Positions 35,497 through 43,616 of a stretch of DNA of 64,000 bases are shown in pieces. Below the pieces are notes generated by a model. That model worked only from the letters and a program-made list of their open reading frames with translations. It did not search any database and was not told where the DNA came from. A program made the translations under genes and the position numbers. The first letter of the stretch is position 1, and each line of letters starts with the position of its first letter. The DNA is from Bin87 sp963663945 (lineage in GTDB: Bacteria; Chloroflexota; Dehalococcoidia; Lucifugimonadales; UBA3495). The DNA lies in contig OY760687.1 of assembly GCA_963663945.1 (NCBI GenBank), positions 3,472,001 through 3,536,000 on the forward strand. The letters run 5' to 3'.

Positions 35497-35524
35497 TTGA
35501 GCAATACGTATGTTAGATTATATA
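35497..35524 (+). promoter_or_regulatory. Candidate promoter for the gene at 35571
   Basis: TTGAGC, a 16-nt spacer and TATATA in the AT-rich spacer, about 46 nt before the TTG start codon of the next gene. Confidence 0.5.
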
Positions 35525-35570
35525 GAACACCGGCAGCGCAGCGTAAAATCGGGCAACCAGGAGCAAAACT

Positions 35571-36089
35571 TTGGCCAATGTCACAATAACGATTGAGGGC
35601 GATGTGGAGGAAGTGGTGGCGACGCTGAGAGGGATGGCCGGCCGGGTTTCGGAACCGACCACGGCCGCACCAACTGCAGCAGTAAGAGAGACGGCCGGTG
35701 AAGCAACAGCCGTTATCGTAATGCCGGAAGCTGGAACAGAAGAGGGAGAGCCGGCCGAAACGGCGGCGGGAGTATCGGGAACAACCTGGAACGCAAGTTA
35801 CGTCACAACGTTCTGGCGGAATCTGTCGGACACGGCACGGCAGGCGATGCTGCGCGTGTCCCGGTCGCCCAATCACACGCAGAAGCGTGCCCAGTTGATG
35901 CATACGCTGCGGCTGACACAGCGCGAACTGTCCGGCTCGCTATCGAGCCAGGGGCACAGCCTGAACCGCCTCAAGCGACGTCGGGGAAACGTGGACCTGC
36001 CCCGGCCGTTGATTTACGACCGAACCGAGGACGCCTACGTTCTCGACTCCAACTTCGCCGACGCGCTGCGTGAACTGGGAATGAGTTGA
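35571..36089 (+). CDS. Hypothetical protein with basic helical C-terminal half
   Basis: A 172-residue protein. It begins MANVTITIEGDVEEVVATLRGMAG, followed by an alanine/glutamate-rich low-complexity linker (about residues 30-68). A helical region, SYVTTFWRNLSDTARQAMLRVSRS, may be part of a winged-helix or other DNA-binding fold, together with LRLTQRELSGSLSSQGHSLNRLKRRRG. TTG start after CAGGAG. It is a monocistronic gene with its own promoter. Helix-turn-helix-like character suggests a regulator, but I do not recognise the family. Confidence 0.6.
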   Translation: MANVTITIEGDVEEVVATLRGMAGRVSEPTTAAPTAAVRETAGEATAVIVMPEAGTEEGEPAETAAGVSGTTWNASYVTTFWRNLSDTARQAMLRVSRSPNHTQKRAQLMHTLRLTQRELSGSLSSQGHSLNRLKRRRGNVDLPRPLIYDRTEDAYVLDSNFADALRELGMS

Positions 36090-36178
36090 AAGAATATTGG
36101 GCCGTGCAGCCGCACGGGGCACGGCGCCAATACCAAACGCCAGGTTAGCTACTCTCGCGTTCTATAGGTGGCGCGCGG

Positions 36179-36973
36179 TCAGAAGTGCACGCCCCTCCCT
36201 GCCCCGCCGTCTACCGCTATGGTCTGGCCCGTGATCGCGGAGGCCAGATCCGAGCACAGGAAGGCAGCCAGGTTGGCAATGTCGTCCGGCTCGATCATGC
36301 GCCCGATGGGTATTTCGGAGACGGAACCGGCCAGCTCTGCCTCTGATGAGGTGTTGTTCCGGACGGCCCGCTCCGCGACCAGTCCCATGTAGCGCTCCGT
36401 CCGGGTGCTGCCCGGGTGGATGCAGTTGACGAGGATGCCGTCCGCGGCGACGTCGTCGGACAGGGCCTTGGAGTAGTTGGACATCGCCGAGTTGGTGACG
36501 CCTGACCCCGGGTTGGTGGGGCTCGAGTTTCGCGCCGCCATGCCGCCGATATTGATGATGCGTCCGCCTCCGGAGGCGACCATGTGAGGCACGCACTCCC
36601 GGGCGCAGCGAATGTATCCCATCACTTTGGTGGTGATGTGGTTCAGGATGACGTCGTCCGGAATCTGGCTCGCGCGGTCGCTGGTGCTGTTGACCGCGTT
36701 GTTGATCAGGATATCGAGCCGTCCCAGCCCGTTCACAGTCTCGCGCACCAGGTTGACGATGTCGTCGGGGTCCGTCATGTCGGCGCGGATGGGTATGACT
36801 CGGGCGCCGGTGGCGTCCCCGATTTCGGCGGCGGCGGCCCGAAGGTCGTCCTCTCCTCGGGCGCAGATGGCAACGGCGCAGCCGTCCCTGGCCAGGGCGT
36901 AAGCGATGGATTTACCGATGCCCTTGCTCCCGCCGGTAACCAGCGCGGCCTTGCCTTCCAGTCCTGGCAGCAT
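36179..36973 (-). CDS. Short-chain dehydrogenase/reductase-fold protein lacking the catalytic tetrad
   Basis: A 264-residue Rossmann protein of the SDR superfamily. The dinucleotide motif TGGSKGIGKS (13-22) and NNAV (91-94) are intact, and the C terminus DGGAGRGVHF is family-like. However, the catalytic region reads NIGGMAARN... GSGVTNSAMSNYSKAL. At the positions where the family has Ser, Tyr and Lys (S...YxxxK), this protein has Gly144, Val159 and Ala163. It may bind NAD(P) without classical catalysis or use a different mechanism. The start has no strong GGAGG (GGAGTAAATC). It lies next to prpD. Confidence 0.82.
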   Translation of the reverse strand: MLPGLEGKAALVTGGSKGIGKSIAYALARDGCAVAICARGEDDLRAAAAEIGDATGARVIPIRADMTDPDDIVNLVRETVNGLGRLDILINNAVNSTSDRASQIPDDVILNHITTKVMGYIRCARECVPHMVASGGGRIINIGGMAARNSSPTNPGSGVTNSAMSNYSKALSDDVAADGILVNCIHPGSTRTERYMGLVAERAVRNNTSSEAELAGSVSEIPIGRMIEPDDIANLAAFLCSDLASAITGQTIAVDGGAGRGVHF

Positions 36974-37072
36974 GATTTACTCCTGTGATCGATTGTGTTG
37001 GTTGGCCGGTCGGGCGGTCAACGGGAAGTGTAGGACCTGTCGGCCTTCCCGCTCGACCCGGGTACGAAACTT

Positions 37073-38485
37073 TCAGGGCGTGGCGGCGACAATCAGGTCG
37101 CTGATGTCGGCGGCATTGGGGATATCGCGCACCGCGCCTACTGTAGCCTCCAGCTTTTCGGCCGGCCAGTCGATCTGCGGGAACAGCGGTTGAAGGCGCT
37201 CCACCTCGGTGTCCAGGCCCCATTCCAGTTCGTTGCCCTGGTATTCGCCGCGGTACACGTTGCCGCCGGCCATGTCGATGGTGATGCGCGGGGCGAAAGC
37301 CGGCCGGTCCTTGTGTCCGACGATCTGCACCTTGTGCATCAGGGAGAGCACGGCATCGTGGTTTTCGGCGGTGGCAGCTTCGGAACCGTCGCCGGGATCG
37401 ATGCGGGTGCGCAGCGGCGGATAGCTACCGTTCACGGCGACGTAAGCGGTGAAATAATGCGTGCTGCCCACGACTGCCTGGCCCCGGGACGGGTTGGGGA
37501 AGGCCGGCGATGGATAGAGGGTCTCAAGCCAGTTCATGTCGATGGTGATGCGTTCGACCTCGTCGATGGCCAGTTGGTGGGAGCGCCGGATGTCCGTCAT
37601 CAGGTCGATCACGGGGCAGTTGTAGCCGGCTGTGGGGTACATTTTGAGCACGGTGTGCAGCAGCTCCCAGCGGGTTCCCAGTCCTTCGGTTACGGGCTCA
37701 AAGGACACCTGCTGAGGGCCGGTGAACACGTAGGAGAGCTCGCCGCGGTTGTTGCCCGTGAAGGCGTTGTAGAAGCCGGCCGCCCCTTCCAGGGCCTCCT
37801 CGGATCCCCGGACGTCCTCGCGAGCCAGCAGGGCGGCCATGATGCCGCTGCGGGTGGACTGAGGCTCGTGGAACATCATCTCCCGCCCGCCCGAGCGGGG
37901 CCCCTCGTTGGTCCCGGCCGTGAAGGTGCTGGCCAGGGCGATGGCGGTGACCATCTGGTCCTCAGTCAGTCCGAGCAACTTGCCGGTAGCGACGGCGGCT
38001 CCGAGGGTGCCATAGATGGGGCTGGAGCGAAAGCCACGGGCCTGGGTGGACGCGATAAAGTCGCCGGCGATACGTGATTCCACCTCGTATGCGGCGGCCA
38101 TGGCGGTGAGCAGCTGGGCTCCGGTGGCCCCGCCCAACTGAGCCGAGGCCAGCGCGGCGGGAATGACGCACGGGCCCGGGTGGGTGAGCATCCGATAAGA
38201 GTCTGCCTGGTTGGTGGCATGCATCAGCTTGCTGTTGGCAAAGGCGGCCCCGCCGCGGGTGGCGCGTCCGCCGGAGGCGAGGATGCTTGCGCCGTGGGCT
38301 GAGGCTTCCTCGGCCAGGGCCAGGTTCACTGCGGCTTTGCCGTGGTGGGTTCCGGCCCCGACGATTGCGACCACGGTGGCGTGGAGCAGGGAAGTCTGCA
38401 TCTTGTCGACTACGGCCGGCGGCAGGTCGGCGGCGTCCAGGTTGACGGCCCAGCGGGCCAGCTGGCGGGACAGGGAGTCGGGCAT
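37073..38485 (-). CDS. MmgE/PrpD-family protein (2-methylcitrate dehydratase-like)
   Basis: A 470-residue protein of the MmgE/PrpD family, which dehydrates 2-methylcitrate, iminodisuccinate or cis-aconitate-like substrates. Supporting segments include LARWAVNLDAADLPPAVVDKM at the start, NSKLMHATNQADSYRMLTHPGPCVIPAALA (family signature region) and GYNCPVIDLM. The start at 38485 follows AGAGGA; an upstream in-frame extension is unlikely. No methylcitrate synthase or lyase is nearby, so propionate catabolism is not shown. Family members occur in many catabolic contexts. Confidence 0.83.
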   Translation of the reverse strand: MPDSLSRQLARWAVNLDAADLPPAVVDKMQTSLLHATVVAIVGAGTHHGKAAVNLALAEEASAHGASILASGGRATRGGAAFANSKLMHATNQADSYRMLTHPGPCVIPAALASAQLGGATGAQLLTAMAAAYEVESRIAGDFIASTQARGFRSSPIYGTLGAAVATGKLLGLTEDQMVTAIALASTFTAGTNEGPRSGGREMMFHEPQSTRSGIMAALLAREDVRGSEEALEGAAGFYNAFTGNNRGELSYVFTGPQQVSFEPVTEGLGTRWELLHTVLKMYPTAGYNCPVIDLMTDIRRSHQLAIDEVERITIDMNWLETLYPSPAFPNPSRGQAVVGSTHYFTAYVAVNGSYPPLRTRIDPGDGSEAATAENHDAVLSLMHKVQIVGHKDRPAFAPRITIDMAGGNVYRGEYQGNELEWGLDTEVERLQPLFPQIDWPAEKLEATVGAVRDIPNAADISDLIVAATP

Positions 38486-38498
38486 GTTTGGGTCCTCT

Positions 38499-38897
38499 TT
38501 ATCCGATAGTAGTAACGTGAGGATAATCCAGGATGCGACCGTCCGAGGTGACAAGCGGGCAGGAATACTCCAGAGCGGTGGCAACCAGGATGCGGTCGGC
38601 GGGGTCGCGGTGGAAGGGTTCCGGGAGCCCGTAGGCGCGGACGGCTATTTCGGGTGTGATGGGCAGCAGCCGGACGGTGGGGTAACTCAATAGGCTATGC
38701 ATCCAAGTCAGAGAATCTGTCGGCAACTCGATCAGCCCGTTTCCTGCGAGTCTGGCAATTTCTACGCAAGATATGGCGCTAACGCCGATAATCCCAGATT
38801 GATGCCGCTCGTTCTCGATAGCCTGTCGTTGAGTTTCAGCCAGACGGTCGGATTCTTCAACCCACCAAATCTGAATATGGGTGTCAATAACAATCAA
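38499..38897 (-). CDS. PIN-domain toxin (VapC-like)
   Basis: A 132-residue PIN-domain ribonuclease. Acidic catalytic residues are in place: Asp5 (IDTHI), Glu46 (SCVEIARL), Asp98/Asp101 (HRDPADRILVATA) and Asp119 (VTSDGRI). Such toxins cut initiator tRNA or rRNA. It is preceded by a gene for a small acidic protein whose stop lies 6 nt before its TTG start, the usual antitoxin-toxin order. An overlong frame on the opposite strand is a shadow. Confidence 0.82.
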   Translation of the reverse strand: MIVIDTHIQIWWVEESDRLAETQRQAIENERHQSGIIGVSAISCVEIARLAGNGLIELPTDSLTWMHSLLSYPTVRLLPITPEIAVRAYGLPEPFHRDPADRILVATALEYSCPLVTSDGRILDYPHVTTIG

Positions 38898-38903
38898 CGG
38901 TGG

Positions 38904-39197
38904 TCAGCCCTTGCTCGGCTCTCCCTCAGAATTCGCAGGCCGGGGCGGACTGTCGTTGGCCAGCATTTCCCACTCCTCTTCAGGGATGGCCGGTTCAAAT
39001 GGGTCTGTATGCCAGATGACCGTGCCCTTGAGTGGGTTGTGCAGCGCCGGGCGGCTCAAATCATCCGGGTCCAATTCGAGCCGCGCGGCGCAAACCTGAA
39101 CGGTAACCTCCACCTCAATATCCTCTGCAAAGGGCAGGTTGTTCAAAATAAGAACGCCGCCTTTGGCGATTTTCGCGGTGGTCTTGAACGTGTCCAT
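38904..39197 (-). CDS. Putative VapB-like antitoxin
   Basis: A 97-residue protein. The N-terminal third (TAKIAKGGVLILNNLPFAED) resembles the short beta-strand start of antitoxins that pair with PIN toxins. The remainder is acidic (PEEEWEMLANDSPP), as expected for the part that wraps the toxin. It lies directly upstream of the PIN gene, and the two are probably co-translated. The ATG at 39197 is the best start. Any DNA-binding role cannot be judged. Confidence 0.68.
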   Translation of the reverse strand: MDTFKTTAKIAKGGVLILNNLPFAEDIEVEVTVQVCAARLELDPDDLSRPALHNPLKGTVIWHTDPFEPAIPEEEWEMLANDSPPRPANSEGEPSKG

Positions 39198-39304
39198 GGT
39201 CGGCCTCGCGAGCCAGGATGGGAATGGCTGGTCCCCTGACGCGTGAGACATGGTAGCACAGCCGTTTGCCGCGGCCGACGAGCCCCTCGTTTCCGATTGG
39301 AGCG

Positions 39305-39853
39305 TCAGTCCAGGTCGCGGATGTAGGCGCGGAACATGATCTTGCTGGCGGCCAGCGTCAGGACGGCGGCGATGAACAGCATCACCAGCGTAAATTCCAG
39401 GCTCTGCAGGGCGAAACCCAGGCCGGTCGCGGCAGCCGGAGGGTGTTCGGTGTCCGTAATCGACATCAGCAGGATCACCACGCCCAGCGTCATCGCCGCC
39501 GCAACATCGGCGGCCCAGTGATGCGCGCTTTCGGGTACCGGAACCCAGCCGGCATGGAACAGGGCGAAGGACGTCAACGCCCCCACTGTCAGCCCCAGGA
39601 TGTGCCCGCCCACCAGGTGCCTGAGCGCCGCGCTGCTGGAGTTGGGGTGCACGAATACGATAACCGCGCTGGAGCCCAGGCCGGCGGCCAGGACCGCGTC
39701 GGCCACGGAATCCACCATAAGCATGACGACAAGCATCACCACCGCGGCCAGGGCCGACTGCCACAGGTAGCGCGTTTTGAGGCGGAAGAACTGTACGTTG
39801 TACAGTTCGATGAACAAGGGCAGATGGAGGCGTCGGCTCATCCGACGGGGCAT
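39305..39853 (-). CDS. HPP-family membrane protein
   Basis: A 182-residue protein with four transmembrane helices (about residues 28-48, 55-72, 84-104 and 118-137) plus a last C-terminal helix, and the eponymous HPP in ITDTEHPPAAATGLG. Members of this family are membrane proteins implicated in nitrite or organic-acid transport in some systems. The ATG at 39853 is chosen because the upstream in-frame extension is almost only arginine and lies in a GC-repeat stretch. The ribosome-binding site is weak for either start. Its first gene upstream in transcription is the alpha/beta-hydrolase-fold gene. Confidence 0.78.
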   Translation of the reverse strand: MPRRMSRRLHLPLFIELYNVQFFRLKTRYLWQSALAAVVMLVVMLMVDSVADAVLAAGLGSSAVIVFVHPNSSSAALRHLVGGHILGLTVGALTSFALFHAGWVPVPESAHHWAADVAAAMTLGVVILLMSITDTEHPPAAATGLGFALQSLEFTLVMLFIAAVLTLAASKIMFRAYIRDLD

Positions 39854-40030
39854 CAGTTGCAGTTCGCCGCTGGTTATCAGCCGGTCCAGGAACCCGGTCG
39901 GGTGACGCGCGCGGCGTTCGCGCGCGCGACGGCGTGCGTGAGAGTTCGCTCTCCGTCTCCGCCGTGATGCCTCACCACCCGCGATGTCGCCAGGCTGAGA
40001 CCTGGCGCGGTTTGCCATAGGTCGGCGAGG

Positions 40031-40825
40031 CTATGCGAGGCTGCGAGCGAAGTCCAGCCAGACCCGGGCGCAGGGCACGGGCAGGATGTGTTGGACGAAA
40101 CCGGACACTCCCGGGAATACCACAGCGCGCCCGTTGGGGAACACGTCGGCGGCGCCGCGGAAATCGCCCAGAACCTCCTCGCGAAGTGCGGCGGCGGCGA
40201 TGATCAGCACCGGCGTCTGCACGTCTTTCAGCAGCGGTCGCAGGTCGCCCGATGCCTGGGCCTGGAAACCCGCAACCACGTGGGGCGGGGTCGCCTTCAT
40301 CTGTTCGGCGTACCAGCGGGTGTAGGCCGGGTCCACGATCTGTGGGTCAAGACGGCGGCCGATGCTGCCCTCGACCCACGCGCCGATGCCGTCGTTTTCG
40401 ATCTGCACCGCCGACTCGGCGTGGTGGGCGTCGTTGAAGCTGGTGGGCGAGGTGCAGGCGGTCAGGGAGAGGAGTCGCTCCTGGTGCATGGTGGCGTAGC
40501 GCATGGAGATGCTGCCGCCCACGGTCTCACCGATCAGGTGGAACGTTTCCAGCCCCAGTTTGTCGGCAAACTCCGCCAGATCCCTGGCGAAGTTGTCCAC
40601 CGACCACGGGTAGCCGGGGTCGGGGACATCGGACTGGCCCATGCCACGCATGTCCAGCCGGATGACGCGATAGTGGCGGGCAATGATGGGAACCCAGCCG
40701 AACCAGAGCTTGTGGTTCTTGGCCATGCCGTGGTGCATGACCACGGTCTCCGGCTCCGTCCACGGGTCCGTGAAGTCGTCAATGGTGTAGAACAGCTCGC
40801 AGCCGTCGTCCAAGCGCAGTTTCAT
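40031..40825 (-). CDS. Alpha/beta-hydrolase-fold protein with degenerate catalytic triad
   Basis: A 264-residue alpha/beta-hydrolase-fold protein. The oxyanion HHGMAKN (31-37) and RLDMRGMGQSD (56-66) are conserved. The nucleophile elbow reads GETVGG (99-104), with Thr101 where the family has Ser. The acid position reads LIIAAAALREE with no Asp, and the region after FPGVSG lacks the usual His of a GH dipeptide. All three triad residues thus appear changed. It may bind a ligand without hydrolysing it, or use an alternative mechanism. The start at 40825 is preceded by GGAGG 14 nt away. Confidence 0.8.
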   Translation of the reverse strand: MKLRLDDGCELFYTIDDFTDPWTEPETVVMHHGMAKNHKLWFGWVPIIARHYRVIRLDMRGMGQSDVPDPGYPWSVDNFARDLAEFADKLGLETFHLIGETVGGSISMRYATMHQERLLSLTACTSPTSFNDAHHAESAVQIENDGIGAWVEGSIGRRLDPQIVDPAYTRWYAEQMKATPPHVVAGFQAQASGDLRPLLKDVQTPVLIIAAAALREEVLGDFRGAADVFPNGRAVVFPGVSGFVQHILPVPCARVWLDFARSLA

Positions 40826-40939
40826 GTTGTTGCTGCCGACCTCCGTGCTGTCTGGTATTGGTTTCGTCCCAAAGCACAAGCGCGAGGCGACTACCTCGCG
40901 CTATCCACGACGATTGTTGCTCCGTGCCTTTGGCAAACG

Positions 40940-41731
40940 CTACTCGATCTCCAGTTCGTTGAATACCGAGCGGGCGATGCGCATGGAGGTGCGGGTGTTC
41001 ATATACCCGCCGTACATGGACAGGTGTATGAAGATTTCCATCACCTCCGTGGAGGTGAGACCGACCCCGATGGCGCCGCGAATACGGCGGCGCATCTGGG
41101 CGTCGTACACGCCCATGCTGGTGAGGGCGGCCAGGGAAATGATGGCCCGGTCTTTGTCGTCAAGCAAGCTGCGGCTGTAGATGGCGCCCCAGTTGTATTC
41201 GTCGACAATGCGTTCCAATTGGCCTTCAGGAGTCTCGTCTTCGTAGGTAGTCAGGGAGTTGCCCATGTGGCGACGGTGGATTTCCTGTCCCAGCGCCAGC
41301 AACTCGTCCGGATGACGGTTGACGTCGTACTCCACGGCCGGTTCGTAATCGATGCCCAGTTCTTCGTAGATGTCCTTGGTCAGCCGCAGGGCGGACTCGA
41401 CGGCGGGGACGCCGATGTAGAACGTGGACTGGATGAAGATCTCCACCACCTGGTTGGGGGTGAGACCAACGTTGAGGGCGCGCACGATGTGCCGGCGCAG
41501 CAGGTTCAACTCGCCCTGAGTCATCAGGGCGGATATTGTGGCGATGCAGCGCTGCTTGAGGTTCAGACCAGGGCGGCGCCAGATGGTGCCGAAAAGGGCT
41601 TCGTCGATGATGCGCTTGAGGTCGGGCGCCAGTTGGTCGACGCCGGGCAGCGCATAGTGCGTGGAATCGCCGCCGGACATCTGTCCGCGCATGTCATGGC
41701 CGGCGTCATAGCGGTCATTGAGGGAAGTCAA
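40940..41731 (-). CDS. Two-domain carboxymuconolactone-decarboxylase-family protein
   Basis: A 263-residue protein with two repeats of the CMD/AhpD fold. The first domain has CIATISALMTQGELNLLRRH and LTPNQVVEIFIQSTFYIG. The second has AIISLAALTSMGVYDAQMRR and LTSTEVMEIFIHLSMYGG. The CxxC peroxidase pair of AhpD is absent, so it is more like the decarboxylase/lactonase branch. It lies between an alpha/beta-hydrolase-fold gene and an LLM gene, all on the minus strand, suggesting one catabolic unit for an aromatic or cyclic substrate. The substrate is unknown. Confidence 0.8.
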   Translation of the reverse strand: MTSLNDRYDAGHDMRGQMSGGDSTHYALPGVDQLAPDLKRIIDEALFGTIWRRPGLNLKQRCIATISALMTQGELNLLRRHIVRALNVGLTPNQVVEIFIQSTFYIGVPAVESALRLTKDIYEELGIDYEPAVEYDVNRHPDELLALGQEIHRRHMGNSLTTYEDETPEGQLERIVDEYNWGAIYSRSLLDDKDRAIISLAALTSMGVYDAQMRRRIRGAIGVGLTSTEVMEIFIHLSMYGGYMNTRTSMRIARSVFNELEIE

Positions 41732-41858
41732 GGCTGTATTCCTCCTCGCGAAAAGCAGCTAACTTGAAGTGGAGGCAACGCTGGAACTGCGGCGCAGGCG
41801 CAGACTGTCGAGCGATGGAATTATAGCATAGGGGCGTTTCGCTCCCACCCGTGGCGGG

Positions 41859-42803
41859 TCAGTCAACTTGTCGCATCACGTCGCCGGCAAACCAGTCCAA
41901 CCGCTCCAGGGCCTGGTTGAGGTCGCTGCCGCGGATATCAAAAATGATGTGGGAGACGCCCACTTCGGAATAAGTGTGGACGTCCTCCAGGATGGCGTCG
42001 GTGGAACCGGAGAACCGTCGGCGCGGGCCCGTCTGCATGGTTCCCGGGTCGTAGAGCGGGGCCTTCATGGAGATCTGGATTTCGGCAGCGTCACGGCTGG
42101 CCTGTTCCGCGAACCGGTTGAGCGTCACCAGGTCACCCGCCAGCTCCTCCGGCTCCAGGGTCGCAGCCGGGATGGTGCCCACCGGGTGCCAGCCGTCGCC
42201 GATGGTGGCGGCGCGGCGGATGGCGGGCCGGCTCTGGCCACCCACCCAGATGGGTGGATGCGGCTTCTGCACGGGCTTGGGCAGGAACTGGATGCCCGAG
42301 AACTGGACGTACTTTCCATCGAACTCGGGATTCGGGCTGGTCCAAAGCTCCTTGTAGGCCTGCAGGTACTCGTCGGTCACCGCGCCGCGTTCGGCGAAGG
42401 GCGGCGTGCCCAGCGCCTCGAACTCCTCTTCCATCCAGCCCACGCCGACGCCCAGGATGAGGCGGCCCTGGGATAGCACGTCCAGCGTGGCCAGAATCTT
42501 GGCGGCCAGGATGGGCGGGCGGTAGGGGACGATCATCACGCTGGGAACCATGCGGATGTTCTCCGTGACGCCGGCGAGGTAGGTGAGCAGGGTCAGTTGT
42601 TCCAGATACTCGCCGCTTTCGCCGGTGGGGAACTCGCCGCCCACGGTGTACGGATAGGGCGAGTCAATCTGGCTGGGCACCAGCACGTGGTCGCCGGCCA
42701 CCATGCAGTAAAAGCCGAGGCGGTCGCCGGTCTGGGCGATCTGAGCCAGCGGGCCGGGCTGGGCGTTGGGGCCGTGGTTAGGCAGGTAAAATCCGAACTG
42801 CAT
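41859..42803 (-). CDS. LLM-class flavin/F420-dependent oxidoreductase, 2
   Basis: A 314-residue luciferase-like TIM barrel of the F420-dependent subgroup. Signs are the start MQFGFYLPNHGPNAQPGPLAQIA, the segment MVPSVMIVPYRPPILAAK and GRLILGVGVGWMEEEFEALG, then IWVGGQSRPAIRRAATIGDGW. It likely transfers hydride from reduced F420 or FMN to an organic substrate. It is part of the minus-strand set with CMD and hydrolase-fold genes. The spacer to the CMD gene is about 127 nt. Confidence 0.85.
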   Translation of the reverse strand: MQFGFYLPNHGPNAQPGPLAQIAQTGDRLGFYCMVAGDHVLVPSQIDSPYPYTVGGEFPTGESGEYLEQLTLLTYLAGVTENIRMVPSVMIVPYRPPILAAKILATLDVLSQGRLILGVGVGWMEEEFEALGTPPFAERGAVTDEYLQAYKELWTSPNPEFDGKYVQFSGIQFLPKPVQKPHPPIWVGGQSRPAIRRAATIGDGWHPVGTIPAATLEPEELAGDLVTLNRFAEQASRDAAEIQISMKAPLYDPGTMQTGPRRRFSGSTDAILEDVHTYSEVGVSHIIFDIRGSDLNQALERLDWFAGDVMRQVD

Positions 42804-42838
42804 ACTCTCTCCTGGGCGAAGCGATGCTGGGAGGCACG

Positions 42839-42964
42839 TTAGAAACCGTTGACCTCACAGTTGCCAAAGACAATGCCAATAATGACGAGTGCGATGACCA
42901 GGCCGGCCATCGCGCCAAGGGCGCAGCCGCAACCCTTCTTGAATGAGTCGAAGAAACCGAACAT
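42839..42964 (-). CDS. 41-residue single-helix membrane peptide
   Basis: A short frame encoding MFGFFDSFKKGCGCALG and then a glycine/valine/isoleucine hydrophobic stretch (about residues 17-34) ending GNCEVNGF. Four cysteines lie near both ends of the single helix. No strong ribosome-binding site is seen. Composition and topology look like a real small membrane protein, but the evidence is compositional only. It lies between the LLM gene and the GlcG-like gene, and the spacer (42804-43114) otherwise holds nothing I can support. Confidence 0.45.
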   Translation of the reverse strand: MFGFFDSFKKGCGCALGAMAGLVIALVIIGIVFGNCEVNGF

Positions 42965-43114
42965 GGTGGAGCGTGTCCCGTGAACCGGCGGGGTGCCCAC
43001 TTGACGCGGTGGTCTGGCCGGCTGCGCTGCTATAATAGCGCAGCCCGTTGAATTCGCTCAACCGGACGGGAGTTCAGACAGATTTGAAACTGGTGCACAA
43101 GGAGACATTTGACC

Positions 43115-43534
43115 ATGCCTAACATCACCCTCGACCAGGCGGAAGCAGTATTGGCTGGCGCGAAAGCCGCCGCGCTGGACCTCGGCAAAGCGTTCAGCTT
43201 TTCGGTGGTGGACGCCCGCGGCGACCTGATTACGATGTGCAAGATGGATGGTTCCGCCTGGCGGACACCGTACGTGTCGCGCGGCAAGGCGAGGGCGTCG
43301 GCCTGCTTCGGCGAGCCCAGCGGAGACCTGACCGAGCGGTCCACCACGCCCATCATGCGGGCGGTGATGGAAGTGGAACGCGGCGAGTTCGTGCCGGGAC
43401 AGGGCGCGCTGCCCATCTACATGAACGGAGAGCTGATCGGCGCGGTTGGTGGCAGCGGCGGCACGGCCCAGGAGGACGAGGACTGCTCGCGGGCCGGCAT
43501 TGCTCGCGTGTCGGGCGCCAGCGCCAGCCGTTAG
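43115..43534 (+). CDS. GlcG/HbpS-family protein
   Basis: A 139-residue protein of the GlcG/HbpS heme-degrading domain family: LDQAEAVLAGAKAAALDLGK, SFSVVDARGDLITMCKMDGS, and the end ELIGAVGGSGGTAQEDEDCSRAG. Family members form oligomers, and some bind haem or cobalamin; the role here is unknown. ATG 43115 is favoured because GGAG lies 10 nt upstream, rather than the TTG at 43109. A perfect palindromic terminator follows. Confidence 0.82.
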   Translation: MPNITLDQAEAVLAGAKAAALDLGKAFSFSVVDARGDLITMCKMDGSAWRTPYVSRGKARASACFGEPSGDLTERSTTPIMRAVMEVERGEFVPGQGALPIYMNGELIGAVGGSGGTAQEDEDCSRAGIARVSGASASR

Positions 43535-43560
43535 CGTCAGCCTGATAAGCAGGCACAAAG

Positions 43561-43590
43561 AAGGCCCCGCTCCGATCGGAGCGGGGCCTT
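43561..43590. terminator. Perfect palindromic terminator, bidirectional
   Basis: AAGGCCCCGCTCCGA followed directly by TCGGAGCGGGGCCTT. It lies between the GlcG-like gene and the convergent monooxygenase-like gene. The inner bases can loop to give a 12-13 bp stem for either strand. Confidence 0.75.
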
Positions 43591-43616
43591 CTGCTGCACG
43601 GGATCGAAAAGCGAGG

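Noticed and set aside
40088..41767. A 559-codon plus-strand frame over the hydrolase-fold and CMD genes
   Set aside because: It spans two real minus-strand genes and their spacer, with no recognisable domain.
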